Numbered from the stretch's first letter, positions 9,210 to 18,525 are shown. The stretch: DNA of 64,000 nucleotides from an uncultured Roseibium sp. (GCF_947499295.1 NZ_CANMNP010000018.1:62001-126000), one strand, 5' to 3'. The notes: a model not told the origin generated them from the sequence alone. Numbers and translations: made by a program.

Positions 9210-10226
9210 TTTATCGAACGTGGATCGTTCATAAAGCGACTTCAGCACGCCGAGTTCCTCAGACAGCTCCTGCCGCAGATTTTCCGGACCGAGAAGCTCC
9301 GCACCAGGTCCCAGCCAACGGACCAGCGGCAGGATCCTTGCTCTTTCGGTGGACGGAATGCTGATCAGCACTCTGCCGTCCTCCGCAGGCGTAAAGATCG
9401 CATGCCGGTAATACCAGTCGGCACTGAGCTTGCGGGCCTGATGCGGGGTGATCAGGATCTCGGCGATGTCTTCCTCCTTTTCCCAACGGCGCATGGCCTG
9501 CGATAGCCACGCACCGCCTGTGAGGCTCTTGATGGAAAAGTCCTTGTCGGGTCGAAAAAAGAGCCCGCTGACCTCTAGCGAGCGCACTCTGTCCGCCCGG
9601 TAGACTTTCAACAGATCCGTATCGACACAGCGACCGGCCAGATACCAAAGATCTCGGTCGAACATGACGCCAAAGGGTTCGACATCATGCGACTTGACGG
9701 TTCGCCGGGACGGATTGACGTGTTCAAAGCGTACGCGTTTGCTGTCCAAAATACCGGCCATGAAGCCGTCCAGTGCCGTTTGCCAGTCCTCGGTCGGTTC
9801 CGCCTTGGTCCCGGAATGAAAAATGTCCGGTGGTATGGGTTCGATGCCGACGATCCTGTCGGCGTCCTTGAGGAGACCGTGTACGGATTTGGGCAGTGAC
9901 GCGAGCAGTTTCTTTTCCGCGGAACCAAGTTCGGCTGCCAGCGGCACAGTGCGGCTCGAGCGCACAAGGGCCATGGCTGCCAGCAAGGCCGCTGTTTCAT
10001 TGCGTGTCAACGCCACTGGCGGCTGAAGGTAGCCGCTTGCAAGGCGGTAACCGCCTTCCGCTCCACGTTCTGCGTCAACCGGGACACCGAGGGCAATCAG
10101 CCTGTCGATGTCACGATAGATCGTGCGAAGCGAAACTTGAAAGCGCTCGGCAAGCGCCGTGGCAGGGACAAGTTTGCCGCCGGTCAGCAACAGCAATATG
10201 CCGAGCGCACGTTCGATTGGGTTCAT
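9201..10226 (-). CDS. HTH and WYL-domain transcriptional regulator (YafY family)
   Basis: A 341-residue regulator with an N-terminal HTH_11 winged helix ([20 protein letters not shown], about residues 23-42) and a WYL domain centred near [20 protein letters not shown], ending in a WCX-type C-terminal extension. WYL proteins sense small ligands or nucleic acids and repress or activate nearby genes. It is divergent from the DUF1127 gene across about 160 bp, where a CCTGAC-N8-GTCAGG dyad lies. The target is unknown. Confidence 0.9.
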   Translation of the reverse strand: MNPIERALGILLLLTGGKLVPATALAERFQVSLRTIYRDIDRLIALGVPVDAERGAEGGYRLASGYLQPPVALTRNETAALLAAMALVRSSRTVPLAAELGSAEKKLLASLPKSVHGLLKDADRIVGIEPIPPDIFHSGTKAEPTEDWQTALDGFMAGILDSKRVRFEHVNPSRRTVKSHDVEPFGVMFDRDLWYLAGRCVDTDLLKVYRADRVRSLEVSGLFFRPDKDFSIKSLTGGAWLSQAMRRWEKEEDIAEILITPHQARKLSADWYYRHAIFTPAEDGRVLISIPSTERARILPLVRWLGPGAELLGPENLRQELSEELGVLKSLYERSTFDKSA

Positions 10227-10301
10227 GGATTGAGGTCCTGATCCAGGCTGGAGAGATGCATCTCAAAAAAAATGATAACCTGAGAACAGAACGGGATCAA
10301 A

Positions 10302-10321
10302 CCTGACTCGCTGTTGTCAGG
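10302..10321. promoter_or_regulatory. Dyad in the WYL/DUF1127 intergenic region
   Basis: CCTGAC (10302-10307) and GTCAGG (10316-10321) form an inverted repeat with an 8-bp spacer in the divergent region between the WYL regulator and the DUF1127 gene. It is a candidate operator for the WYL protein; a small hairpin is the alternative. Confidence 0.3.
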
Positions 10322-10386
10322 ATTGCTTTGGCATTCTCGTCTCGTCCCCAAAAAGCGGGGCTTCCAAATCCCCTAGGAGAAGTGAG

Positions 10387-10623
10387 ATGAGTCTTGAGAT
10401 CGATACCGTTTTTCGCAGCCGTGCGCATAGCCGCGGTCTTCTGCTTTCCGCCCTTCGTGTATTTGCTGCTGAGTTCAACAGCTATTTCCGCCGCAGAGCA
10501 ACTCACAAAGCTTTGTCACATCTGAACCATGATGAATTGCGGGATATTGGCCTTGTGCGCACAACAACAGGCTATCGCGAATTGCACCATGACCGCCTGG
10601 GCGAAGAATTTTGGAACCACTGA
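10387..10623 (+). CDS. DUF1127 small protein
   Basis: A 78-residue protein with the DUF1127 signature near its C-terminus (ALSHLNHDELRDIGLVRTTT). These short Arg-rich proteins are abundant in alphaproteobacteria; some have been linked to RNA turnover and to phosphate or carbon metabolism, but the molecular role is unsettled. A strong ribosome-binding site, AGGAGA, is at 10375-10380, 6 bp before the ATG. It is followed by a hairpin shared with the converging MFS gene. Confidence 0.88.
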   Translation: MSLEIDTVFRSRAHSRGLLLSALRVFAAEFNSYFRRRATHKALSHLNHDELRDIGLVRTTTGYRELHHDRLGEEFWNH

Positions 10624-10630
10624 GGAATTC

Positions 10631-10657
10631 GGCGGCTGACCTTGAGTTTCAGCCGCC
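10631..10657. terminator. Hairpin between convergent DUF1127 and MFS genes
   Basis: GGCGGCTGA (10631-10639) pairs with TCAGCCGCC (10649-10657), a 9-bp stem with a 9-nt loop. The right arm includes the MFS stop codon. No long U-tract follows, so termination strength is uncertain. Confidence 0.45.
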
Positions 10658-11911
10658 GGACCTTCTGGTAAGCGCCTTGATTTCAGGTTTGTTCCAGGCA
10701 AGGAACATGACGGCCAGGGCAAGGATGGCGGCAATGATGACGCCGTAGAAAGGCAAGTTCAGGTCGAGTCCGATGAGTTCCCCCCCGATCAGGGAGATAA
10801 CGCCGGCGACCAATGTGAACACAGCGATTGTAACGCCCATCACCCAGCCTTGCTCCTCGTCACCGACCGCAGCCGAATAAAGTCCGAGAAATGTCGGGTA
10901 GGCGATGCCGAACACAAAATAGAAACAGAACACCGGAATGAAGGTGAGTATGGCCACTGGAGACGCAACGAACGCCGCCGCTGAAAGGGCCCAGACAGTG
11001 AAGGTGATCCCCAAAATCGCTTCTTTGCTAAGCCGCTTTTGTGCCGGCACAACAAGAAACGTGCTGGAAAAGGCAAGAGCGGCACCGATTGTCAGCATCA
11101 CCATGGAACCGCCGAAGGTGCCGTATCCAAAGCGGCTGGTCAGGTAGTTGTCGACAAAAATATAGAAGGAGAGGTTGGCAATGTGAAAGAAGAAGAAAAC
11201 AAACGTCAGCCGCATAACCTTCGGGTATTTGGTGATTTGCCACAACAGCTCGAATATCTCGGCTGGGCGGAACACGAATGGCTGTTTTTTCGCAATGGCG
11301 TCTTCCTTGTCTTCAAAGCCGAAGACCACCAGAAATATCGCGATCGCCACCAGAACGAAGCAGGCATAAAATGGCAGTTTGATGCTGGCGATGCTGCCAA
11401 TCAGGATCGGATCGGATAGAAAACCGCCGATCAAAGGGCCACCAACCAGACCGAAACTGACGCCTGTGATGATGTAGCCCATGTTGCGGTTTCGGTCTTC
11501 GTCGTCGACGCTGCCGTCGATCATCGCCGCCTGGGCGATCGGCTGATTGCCGGCCGTCAGGCCGGTGATGGCACGGCCGAGAATGAGCAGCAGGAAACTG
11601 TTGAGGTAGAGGGCCACGATCGTCAAAGCGTAGCCTCCAAGCGCGCCGAACAGGCAGATGATAATGGCGTTCTTCCGTCCGATCACATCTGAGAGTTTGG
11701 AAATGTAAGGCGCGCCAAAAAACCAGCATAGAAAAAAGACTCCGATGATCAGACCGTAGTTGAAATGACGAACCGCATCCGAGGTGTCCTTCGGCAACAT
11801 CGAGGTCGAAGGTTCCATGATGAGGCTGTTGATGATCGGAAACACGAGGCCCTGGCCGAGAAGGTCCACGAAAACAACAAAAAGCAAAGTGACTTTGGTA
11901 AGAATTGACAC
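10649..11911 (-). CDS. MFS transporter
   Basis: A 420-residue major facilitator with 12 predicted membrane segments. Visible family motifs are the loop 2-3 pattern SDVIGRKNAIIICLFGALGG and the GRAITGLTAGNQPIAQA segment typical of drug:H+ antiporter-1 type carriers (TetA/DHA1-like). The GTG at 11911 is preferred because GGGAGG lies 8 bp upstream and the encoded protein starts just before TM1; an in-frame ATG at 11986 would add 25 non-homologous residues. The substrate is unknown and it stands alone. Confidence 0.87.
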   Translation of the reverse strand: MSILTKVTLLFVVFVDLLGQGLVFPIINSLIMEPSTSMLPKDTSDAVRHFNYGLIIGVFFLCWFFGAPYISKLSDVIGRKNAIIICLFGALGGYALTIVALYLNSFLLLILGRAITGLTAGNQPIAQAAMIDGSVDDEDRNRNMGYIITGVSFGLVGGPLIGGFLSDPILIGSIASIKLPFYACFVLVAIAIFLVVFGFEDKEDAIAKKQPFVFRPAEIFELLWQITKYPKVMRLTFVFFFFHIANLSFYIFVDNYLTSRFGYGTFGGSMVMLTIGAALAFSSTFLVVPAQKRLSKEAILGITFTVWALSAAAFVASPVAILTFIPVFCFYFVFGIAYPTFLGLYSAAVGDEEQGWVMGVTIAVFTLVAGVISLIGGELIGLDLNLPFYGVIIAAILALAVMFLAWNKPEIKALTRRSGG

Positions 11912-12041
11912 GATGGGCGCCTCCCAGCTGGTTACAAGCCTAGGACATGCGCAAAAAGGCGGCAATCGAAAGCTTTGGCGAACCAATCACCCTTTGCAGC
12001 TATCCCGGAACATCCACTCATGCGCGGTGGGTCCAAATGAA

Positions 12042-12067
12042 AAATGGCGGACCGAAGCCCGCCATTT
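12042..12067 (-). terminator. Rho-independent terminator of the NDUFA9-like gene
   Basis: AAATGGCGG (12042-12050) with CCGCCATTT (12059-12067), 8-nt loop. Read on the minus strand the stem is followed by a T-rich tail, 20 bp beyond the stop of the 12088-13062 gene. Confidence 0.75.
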
Positions 12068-12087
12068 GAATTTCAGGATGGCGACCG

Positions 12088-13062
12088 TCAGGCCGGCCGG
12101 TGCGCGTCGTATTGGCCGCGTTCGCGAAACCGGTCGAGGTAAGTCGGCAGAACAGAGGCAAGCGTTGCCGGTGTGATGCCGAGACCTTCCAGTGTCCGTC
12201 CGTCGGATTTTGCGGTGTCGGAAACGACATTGTCGGTCTTTAAAAGTTCTACCTGGTCTGCCGTCAGCGGGGCATAGGGGAAGAGTTGAAAAATCTTGCC
12301 CATCGCAGAAGCGACCGGGAACGGGATCGGCAACAACAGGCGGGAGCGGCGCGTGACGCTCAGCATGTCTTCAAGACAAGCTTTGAAGCTTTTGATTTCC
12401 GGGCCACCAAGCTCATAGACGGTGCCAGGATTGAGCTGACCATCGACGGCGCGCGCCACAGCTTCGGCGACATCGCAGACATATACCGGCTGGAAATTGG
12501 TTTCACCGCCACCAATAAGCGGCAGGCTGGGTGAGAAGCGGGCCATGTCCGCAAACTTGTTGAAGAAGTCGTCTTCCGGTCCGAAAACAATCGAAGGGCG
12601 CAAAATGACACTATCCGGCAGTGTTTCCAGAACACCGGCTTCACCGGCAGCCTTAGAGCGGGCATAAGCTGACGTGCTTTTCGGGTCCGCACCGATTGCC
12701 GAAATATGCGTGACGCTTGAAAGACCGGCAGCGCGAGCAGCTTCAGCGATCGCCCTTGGGCCGAAGGCCTGAACCGCATCGAATGACTGTTTTCCGGACG
12801 GAGCCAGGATACCGACCGCGTTCAGCACGGCGTCCGCACCAACAACAGCGCGTTCAACGGACCAGCGGTAACGAAGGTTTGCCTGGATGGGCATGATCTG
12901 GCCGGGAGCACCGAGCGGCTGCAGATGGGTTGCCAGATCCGGACGCCGCACGGCGGCGCGGACACGATAGCCCCGCTTGGCAAGGGCCTGGACAATGTGG
13001 CGGCCTAGAAAACCGGAGCCACCGAAAATCGTGACGAGTTTGCCGTTAAGTGGTGTGGACAT
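12088..13062 (-). CDS. NDUFA9-like NAD(P)-binding protein (atypical SDR)
   Basis: A 324-residue Rossmann-fold protein. GGSGFLGRHIVQALAKRGY near residue 15 is the glycine-rich nucleotide-binding motif of atypical extended SDRs. The pattern of the first 200 residues matches the NDUFA9/complex I 39-kDa-like subfamily common in alphaproteobacteria; whether the bacterial protein binds complex I or acts on quinone-related substrates is unclear. The ATG at 13062 has an AGAAGG-like site upstream; a TTG at 13089 is less likely. Single gene with its own terminator. Confidence 0.85.
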   Translation of the reverse strand: MSTPLNGKLVTIFGGSGFLGRHIVQALAKRGYRVRAAVRRPDLATHLQPLGAPGQIMPIQANLRYRWSVERAVVGADAVLNAVGILAPSGKQSFDAVQAFGPRAIAEAARAAGLSSVTHISAIGADPKSTSAYARSKAAGEAGVLETLPDSVILRPSIVFGPEDDFFNKFADMARFSPSLPLIGGGETNFQPVYVCDVAEAVARAVDGQLNPGTVYELGGPEIKSFKACLEDMLSVTRRSRLLLPIPFPVASAMGKIFQLFPYAPLTADQVELLKTDNVVSDTAKSDGRTLEGLGITPATLASVLPTYLDRFRERGQYDAHRPA

Positions 13063-13200
13063 CGTGAAAATGCCTTCTGTCGCGTCCAAAAGGTGTGACC
13101 GAACTGCTATTTCGCAGGTCTGTCTGCCAGTGTCTTAGCCCTTTGCAGAGCGTGTGTGAAGGGCTGGCTTCGAATGAGGAAAAAAAGTCGCGCATAATGA

Positions 13201-13228
13201 TTGACAAGCCCAGGTCCGGCCCTTACAA
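13201..13228 (+). promoter_or_regulatory. Probable sigma-70 promoter of tRNA-Leu
   Basis: TTGACA (13201-13206), then a 16-bp spacer, then TTACAA (13223-13228), ending 12 bp before the tRNA 5' end. The -35 is a perfect match, the -10 a weak one, as is common in alphaproteobacteria. Confidence 0.5.
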
Positions 13229-13240
13229 GCCCCCCTCACA

Positions 13241-13327
13241 GCCCAGGTGGCGGAACTGGTAGACGCGCTAGCTTCAGGTGCTAGTGCCCTAACGGGCGTG
13301 GAGGTTCGAGTCCTCTCCTGGGCACCA
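13241..13327 (+). tRNA. tRNA-Leu (anticodon CAG)
   Basis: An 87-nt type II tRNA. The acceptor stem GCCCAGG pairs with CCTGGGC, and the 3' CCA is encoded (13325-13327). The anticodon stem CTAGC (13268-13272)/GCTAG (13280-13284) closes a 7-nt loop with anticodon CAG at 13275-13277, reading CUG codons. The long variable arm (GCCC...GGGC) is the hallmark of leucine tRNA, and the T-arm GGTTCGAGTCC is present. A strong terminator follows 40 bp downstream. Confidence 0.97.
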
Positions 13328-13366
13328 AATTCCCGAATTCAGATTATCCTGGATCACCGGAAAATG

Positions 13367-13408
13367 ACGAAAAAGGCCCCGATATTTCGAGGCCTTTTTC
13401 GTTTTTCA
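13367..13408 (+). terminator. Rho-independent terminator after tRNA-Leu
   Basis: ACGAAAAAGGCC (13367-13378) pairs perfectly with GGCCTTTTTCGT (13391-13402), 12 bp, followed by more T residues. It also serves the converging SH3 operon end at 13462. Confidence 0.85.
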
Positions 13409-13461
13409 TTGTGCTTTCGAAAACCAGTTCCACGAATTAGCTGAAAGACTGCAGCCTTAGG

Positions 13462-13866
13462 TTATCGGTTCAGGATGGGGTCGAGATATATTCCCGGCAC
13501 AAACCCGGTCATTCCATAGTGGTCGATCTGGCACCAGACGCCGCCGAGCAGTTCGCGTTTCCCATCCGGTGATGCATCCTCGAAAGTCAGTGGCACGATC
13601 TCGGGCGCGCAGTTGAGAACAAGCACTTCGCTGGCTGACCGCGCAAGACTTCCGACAGTTTCTGCAGAGCGGGTTCCTTGCGCACGAACGACAAGGCGCA
13701 TCCCGTTCGGCACATTTCGAAGTTTGTATGCGGGTCCCCAGATGCCAAATCCGGGCAAGTCTGCGGTTTCGGCGGGATCGGGTTCATTTGCGGAAACCAA
13801 CTGCAGACCCGCCAGGAAGACTGCAGCTATGGCAAGGACACTGAAAATGGCGCTTCTCGTGTTCAT
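13462..13866 (-). CDS. Exported SH3-like domain protein
   Basis: A 134-residue protein with a signal peptide (SVLAIAAVFLAGLQLVSANE) and a bacterial SH3-like fold suggested by RNVPNGMRLVVRAQGTRSAE (residues about 50-69), then a Trp-Cys segment GGVWCQIDHYGMTGFVPGIY. Bacterial SH3 domains often bind cell-wall peptides. It is the last gene of the leftward VWA-DUF3137-LemA-SH3 cluster, 25 bp after the preceding gene, which has a related N-terminal domain. Function is not known. Confidence 0.75.
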   Translation of the reverse strand: MNTRSAIFSVLAIAAVFLAGLQLVSANEPDPAETADLPGFGIWGPAYKLRNVPNGMRLVVRAQGTRSAETVGSLARSASEVLVLNCAPEIVPLTFEDASPDGKRELLGGVWCQIDHYGMTGFVPGIYLDPILNR

Positions 13867-13891
13867 GTGTTGCTATCCTTCCAGCCAACTG

Positions 13892-15514
13892 TCATCGAGC
13901 CAAACCGGCTTGGCGCGCAGTGTTCAAGGCAGCCAGGCATTGCGGTGCTGAGCCTGGAGCGAGCGTTTCAACTCCATGGGTCTTCAAGAGATCCGCGAGC
14001 GCGGAAAGATCGCCAGGAAAGCCGACACGAACAGCAATCACCAATGCGTTGCCCAGCAAAATGCAGGGGTCGTCGGCGCTTGAAGGGCTGGTTGTTTGAG
14101 GAGCCGGTGACGCCGCGTTGGCTGCCTGTCCGTCCGGATTGAACTCAGGTATGAAATCAGAAGGGTCTATGCCGATTTCACGTCCGCCTGCGATCATTGT
14201 CGAGGGGTCCTCGCCGCCAAAGCCGGTCGCACCAGACTGGGCAATGGCGGCCCAGGGGCGATTGTCATTGGCAACAAGCCCGCTGGACATCAGACCAGCC
14301 AATATAAGTGCGCATTGAACGGGTTGTGCACCGGTAACGCTGACCAAACCTTGCGCTGTTAAAAGCGCGAGAACCTGTTCTCGTTCGGTCCGCGAACCAC
14401 CACGCAGCAATGGGCTGATCAGGGGTTGCAATATGCTGCAGGCCTGAGCCAGCAAGCCGTGCGGATCGGATTGGTGCTGGGAAGACTGGCTTGCTGTTGT
14501 TCCGGGCTGTGGTGTCGGACGTGGTTCGGGAACCGTGCTGGGACGAACTTGTTGACTGGCCCCTGATGCAGGAGCAGTTGGTGGTGCGGCTGGACCCAGT
14601 CTGGCCTGTTCTTCGACCAGAACCCAAAGCCCGGCATCCTGGGCAATCAGGTCGAGCGCTTTTTGACAGGCGGCTTGATCAGCGGTCGGTTCCGTGCTCT
14701 TGACCCCCGAAATTACGTAAATGCTGCGCAAATCCTGGACTTGCTTGGTTCCGGCGCGGCTGTTGATCTCCTTGGTCAGTCGGTCCAGCTCGGTGCACGC
14801 ATTGAAACCGGCCCCGGCAGGCGAAGGTGTTGCCGGTGCCGGGCGGCCAGATTGTTGAATTTCTGGCAAGGACCGTGCTTCAAGGTCGAGACGTATTGTC
14901 ATCGCTGCGAGCTGGTTGTTGCCCTTGAGCTCGAGTGTGGCTGTCTGAGCGCCGAGACCGTTGAAGGTAACGGTGACGGCCATCGGCATCCCGCCCCAAC
15001 TGCCAAAGCCGCCGGTCCAGGGACCTGCGCCATTGCCGCTTAAGGGAATTGGGCCGGGTGTGACTTCCTGCGGCAGCGTCAACGTTGCTGCCGATGGACC
15101 GGTCTTTTGCACCCTGACCTCACCATTGGCATCAACCGGCGTGGGTTGTGTGCGGCCTGCTGCCGTGACAGAGCCAGAGCCGCCGGTGACACCGTAGACA
15201 TAGCTGCCGGTTCCCGCTCCGCTATTCATGAGCCTGGGCGCGACGACAGGGCTGTTTGAAATGTGCTGCATATCCACCCAGCCGTTCAGCCCGGCAAGCA
15301 CAATCACGCACATCGTGCCTTCACACTGGTTTGTGACCTGAATTCCGCAGGTTCCAACACCGATGCCTCCAAGAACCGGGCTGTTGGTGGAGGCACTGTC
15401 ATACACCCGCAGCGATTGCCCGTTCGGGGCCGACGTTACGCAGGTGTCGTCAGATGCCTTGGCAGGCAGGAGTGCGAAGGACAGCACGACTAGGCTGATG
15501 AGAAGACGCGACAT
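13892..15514 (-). CDS. Exported protein with N-terminal SH3-like domain and Pro-rich linker
   Basis: About 540 residues. A signal peptide (LLISLVVLSFALLPAKA) is followed by an SH3-like domain with paired Cys residues (ending GLNGWVDMQHIS), a domain with a long run of small residues, and a Pro/Gln/Ser-rich linker (TAPASGASQQVRPSTVPEPR). C-terminal repeats contain conserved Cys and Ala patterns (CSILQPLISPLL, CILLGNALVIAVRVGFPGDL). ATG 15514 is chosen because it opens the signal peptide and has AGGAC upstream. It lies 4 bp after lemA. I do not recognise the C-terminal half; a peptidoglycan-associated envelope role is inferred. Confidence 0.72.
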   Translation of the reverse strand: MSRLLISLVVLSFALLPAKASDDTCVTSAPNGQSLRVYDSASTNSPVLGGIGVGTCGIQVTNQCEGTMCVIVLAGLNGWVDMQHISNSPVVAPRLMNSGAGTGSYVYGVTGGSGSVTAAGRTQPTPVDANGEVRVQKTGPSAATLTLPQEVTPGPIPLSGNGAGPWTGGFGSWGGMPMAVTVTFNGLGAQTATLELKGNNQLAAMTIRLDLEARSLPEIQQSGRPAPATPSPAGAGFNACTELDRLTKEINSRAGTKQVQDLRSIYVISGVKSTEPTADQAACQKALDLIAQDAGLWVLVEEQARLGPAAPPTAPASGASQQVRPSTVPEPRPTPQPGTTASQSSQHQSDPHGLLAQACSILQPLISPLLRGGSRTEREQVLALLTAQGLVSVTGAQPVQCALILAGLMSSGLVANDNRPWAAIAQSGATGFGGEDPSTMIAGGREIGIDPSDFIPEFNPDGQAANAASPAPQTTSPSSADDPCILLGNALVIAVRVGFPGDLSALADLLKTHGVETLAPGSAPQCLAALNTARQAGLAR

Positions 15515-15518
15515 GGGC

Positions 15519-16139
15519 TTAGGTCCTGTCTTGCTGAGGAGGAACGGCAAGTTCAAGGGCATCAAGCGAAGGGTCCTTTGAGACTTCCTTCATTTCGGCA
15601 GCATCGAGTTCGAACATTTGAGACGGTTTCAGTTTGTTGAGCCCGGCAACAAAGTTCCAAGGAATGGACGCGAAACGGGTGTTATAGGCCTGGACATTGC
15701 CGTTGTAGATCCGCCTTGCGGCGGCCACCTGGTCTTCTGTCTCTTCAAGCTGTTTCTGCAATACGAGCAAGTTTTCGTTGGCGGTTATTTCAGGGTTGTC
15801 TTCCGTGTAGGCAATGAATTGCCCAAGCGCTTGACTTAACCCGGCTTCAGCCTTGGCAATATCCGCCTGTTTGTCGCTTGCCAGCGCTTCAAGGGCAGCC
15901 GACCGTGCCATCACGATCTTGTCGATGATTGCCTGCTCGTGGCCGATCGCTGTTTTGGCAGCCTGCACCAGATTGGGCACAAGTGCGTGCCGCCGCTTGA
16001 GTTGGACCGTTATGCCGGACCAGGCTTCATCGACACGGAACTTGGCCGACATAAGCGTGTTGTAGCAAAGGACATAAGTTCCAATGACTATACCAACCAA
16101 TAAGATCAACATCATGAAGAACGACATTTTCTGAGTCAC
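15519..16139 (-). CDS. LemA family protein
   Basis: A 206-residue protein with one N-terminal membrane anchor (FFMMLILLVGIVIGTYVL) and a mostly helical extracytoplasmic coiled-coil body. YNTLMSAKFRVDEAWSGITV and the tail YNTRFASIPWNFVAGLN are typical of LemA. LemA proteins are widespread and tend to occur with TPM or GIDE/DUF3137 proteins; the molecular role is unknown. It overlaps the upstream DUF3137 gene by 4 bp (ATGA), so translation is probably coupled. Confidence 0.93.
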   Translation of the reverse strand: MTQKMSFFMMLILLVGIVIGTYVLCYNTLMSAKFRVDEAWSGITVQLKRRHALVPNLVQAAKTAIGHEQAIIDKIVMARSAALEALASDKQADIAKAEAGLSQALGQFIAYTEDNPEITANENLLVLQKQLEETEDQVAAARRIYNGNVQAYNTRFASIPWNFVAGLNKLKPSQMFELDAAEMKEVSKDPSLDALELAVPPQQDRT

Positions 16140-17074
16140 TCCGCGTAGCGTTTGAAAGAGGTCGCTGCTGCTGCAAATGCGGCGACGATCTCCTTGACGA
16201 AGGATTGAAGGACTGAATCGTCCAGACTTTGCAGGTTATGAAAGCCGCCGAAATAAACGGTGTCGCGATCCACGATGACCCGTGCAGCGAAACGGTCTGC
16301 GAGCTCCAGCAGCGTGGTCTGGAATGCCGGCGTCAGCACTTGCAGGACATTGACGGAAATCTGGTCCAGATCCCCCTGATCCGCCCTTGAGGTCACTCTG
16401 ATATTGAACGTGTCGTTGAACGCCACGCTTTCCGTCTTCAGGTCTCGGTCGAACGGTCCGATAGCCCCGAGCGACTCCGGCATCAGTGCGATCCGGATGC
16501 CCGTATCCCGGTCCAGCTTATACGCCGCGATCATCATCACGACGTTGCCCTGTGCACCCGCATTCGCCAATTTGGTGGTCTGTTTGGGTCCGCCAAAAAA
16601 GGCAGCTGACGAGAACGCGCCGAGACCGAGCCATATTGGCGTACCGGTTTCCGACCGGCCCCACATCTCGCATTCGATGTTCAGCGGGATCGATCCTCCA
16701 ACGCGCAGTTTGAAAAGTTCGGGGATCTTTTGCCGGATGTCGTGCAGCCGGGCGGCCGGTATTTCCGGGCGGAACCGAAACCCGAGATGCTCACCTGTCT
16801 GCCAAAGCCGCGCGAGGCGGTCTTCTGTAGCTCCGGTGAAGTGGTTGATCGCAAATCCGCCAGCCATCCCGAATGTGACGAGTGCTATGCCGTAAGGCAT
16901 CAGACTGTCGCTGAAGAAAGCGAGAATGAAACCGGGAAAGGCCAGAAGGAAAAACGGAAGTTCCAGCTTTTTGAAGGACGCCGGAAGCTTCGCCGGTTCA
17001 CGCTCCGGCCTTCGCTTGTATTCCGGTGTTACCTTGCCTTCGATTGGATCCCAGAATGCTTCCTGCCCACTCAT
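16136..17074 (-). CDS. DUF3137 membrane protein
   Basis: A 312-residue protein with two closely spaced membrane helices at about residues 36-75 (ELPFFLLAFPGFILAFFSDS, then YGIALVTFGMAGGFAINHF) and a soluble C-terminal domain. This matches DUF3137 proteins, which regularly pair with LemA. It overlaps both neighbours by 4 bp, placing it in the middle of a translationally coupled VWA-DUF3137-LemA unit. Biochemical function unknown. Confidence 0.82.
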   Translation of the reverse strand: MSGQEAFWDPIEGKVTPEYKRRPEREPAKLPASFKKLELPFFLLAFPGFILAFFSDSLMPYGIALVTFGMAGGFAINHFTGATEDRLARLWQTGEHLGFRFRPEIPAARLHDIRQKIPELFKLRVGGSIPLNIECEMWGRSETGTPIWLGLGAFSSAAFFGGPKQTTKLANAGAQGNVVMMIAAYKLDRDTGIRIALMPESLGAIGPFDRDLKTESVAFNDTFNIRVTSRADQGDLDQISVNVLQVLTPAFQTTLLELADRFAARVIVDRDTVYFGGFHNLQSLDDSVLQSFVKEIVAAFAAAATSFKRYAE

Positions 17075-18525
17075 GGGAAGGTCACATTGATGGTCTGTTC
17101 CGATGCAGGGCTAACCGTTATTGACTGGGAGATCGGTTCTCGTTTGCTACCGTCCCATGCTTCGGCTCGAACGGAATATTGTCCGGGCAGGAGAAAAAGT
17201 GCACCGCCGCCAAGCACCATCTTGACGAACGCGCCATTGTCGGTCGTTGAGCTTCCCTGGTAGATGTTCAGTCTGGAATCGTGTGCCTTCAGCTCGGTAC
17301 CGTCGGCGTTGAAGGCGCGTAACGTGACTTTCGACGTCTGTGCGATCACTTCGGCCTGCGCCGTTTCTCCGGTGACCACATTCAGTTCGACACTGCCGGG
17401 CGACATCTTTTCAAGACGCGTGATCACGAGCTTCGCCTCGTACTGGCCACTTGGAACAACCGCTTCCAGCGCCTGGGTATAGGCCGAGAACTTTTCGCCC
17501 GTGATTTTGTTTTCGACCTGCCAGAAGAAATCCGTATCTGATAGGCCAAGATCCTGGTTGGCCATCACGGCATAGAGATCGATCTTGCCGGCTCCAAGCG
17601 ATAGGTTAACTTCCGTAAGCTCGCTGTCGGTTACCGTGACATCGGCAACTGCCGAGCTGCCTTTGTCCGTTCGGGCGGCGAGGCGGTAGGCGCCAGGTTC
17701 CAGCCTTTCGGTTATGTCAGGACGTGTGGTCAGGCGAATTTCCTCACCACCACCGGCGGGTGTTGCCGTCCAGAAAACACGAATGCCATCTGTGTCGGTT
17801 ATCGGCGCGGAGCCTTCCTCAAGGCTTACCGTCGCCTTGATATTCTTCGCAAGAGAAGGCGCGGGTTCAGGCGCTGGCGTTGGCGAAAGAGAAACTGTCT
17901 GCTGCAGGGCGGCGGCAAGATCACCCTCATTGTCCGCCTGCAGATAAAGGCCACCTGTGTTTTCCGCAAGACACGCGACCTGGCGGCCTTCTTCCTCGTT
18001 CAGCCCAAAGCCGATTACGTGTGTCGTGAAGTTGATCCCGAGCGCTTCCAACTCGTTTGCCACAGCACACGGATCTGCTTCACAGGTTTCAATCCCGTCT
18101 GTCACAAGAATGACGGTGGCTTTGTCTTCCTGAAACTGAAGTTCCCGAGCGGCGCGTCGCACGGCTTCGGTTAGAGGCGTTTTGCCCTTTGGCTTGAGGG
18201 CAGCAACAGATGCAACAAGTTTGCTCGACTGTGTCGAGGCAGGCCCCACCGGGACCAGAGTTTCTATGTCGCTACAGTCGCCCTTACGGTTGTGGCCATA
18301 GGCAATCAATCCAACCTCAAGAGCTGGCGGCAGCTGGCCGACGACGCGCGCCAGTGTGTCACGGGCCGTCACGATCTTGGGGGTGCCACTGATCTGCCCC
18401 CACATGGACCCCGACCCGTCAAAGACGATCATTGCCCTGCCGGGATCAGCCTCCTGAGCCTGCGGCGTTTGTAATGTAAAAAGGGGGCAACATAAGAAAA
18501 AAGCTAACCTTGAAATAACGCGCAT
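17071..18525 (-). CDS. Exported VWA-domain protein
   Basis: A 484-residue protein with a signal peptide (LAFFLCCPLFTLQTPQAQ) and a von Willebrand factor A domain from about residue 30 to 215. The MIDAS motif is intact: DGSGSMWG (DxSxS), a Thr in GKTPLTEAVR, and VTDGIETCEADPC. The C-terminal half forms repeated beta domains. Probably a periplasmic or surface metal-dependent adhesion or assembly protein. First gene of the leftward envelope operon, with ATGA coupling to DUF3137. Confidence 0.9.
   Translation of the reverse strand: MRVISRLAFFLCCPLFTLQTPQAQEADPGRAMIVFDGSGSMWGQISGTPKIVTARDTLARVVGQLPPALEVGLIAYGHNRKGDCSDIETLVPVGPASTQSSKLVASVAALKPKGKTPLTEAVRRAARELQFQEDKATVILVTDGIETCEADPCAVANELEALGINFTTHVIGFGLNEEEGRQVACLAENTGGLYLQADNEGDLAAALQQTVSLSPTPAPEPAPSLAKNIKATVSLEEGSAPITDTDGIRVFWTATPAGGGEEIRLTTRPDITERLEPGAYRLAARTDKGSSAVADVTVTDSELTEVNLSLGAGKIDLYAVMANQDLGLSDTDFFWQVENKITGEKFSAYTQALEAVVPSGQYEAKLVITRLEKMSPGSVELNVVTGETAQAEVIAQTSKVTLRAFNADGTELKAHDSRLNIYQGSSTTDNGAFVKMVLGGGALFLLPGQYSVRAEAWDGSKREPISQSITVSPASEQTINVTFP

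Noticed and set aside
13247-13444. Small frame starting within the tRNA-Leu
   Set aside because: It is the well-known artefact of translating a leucine tRNA and its terminator; no separate gene.
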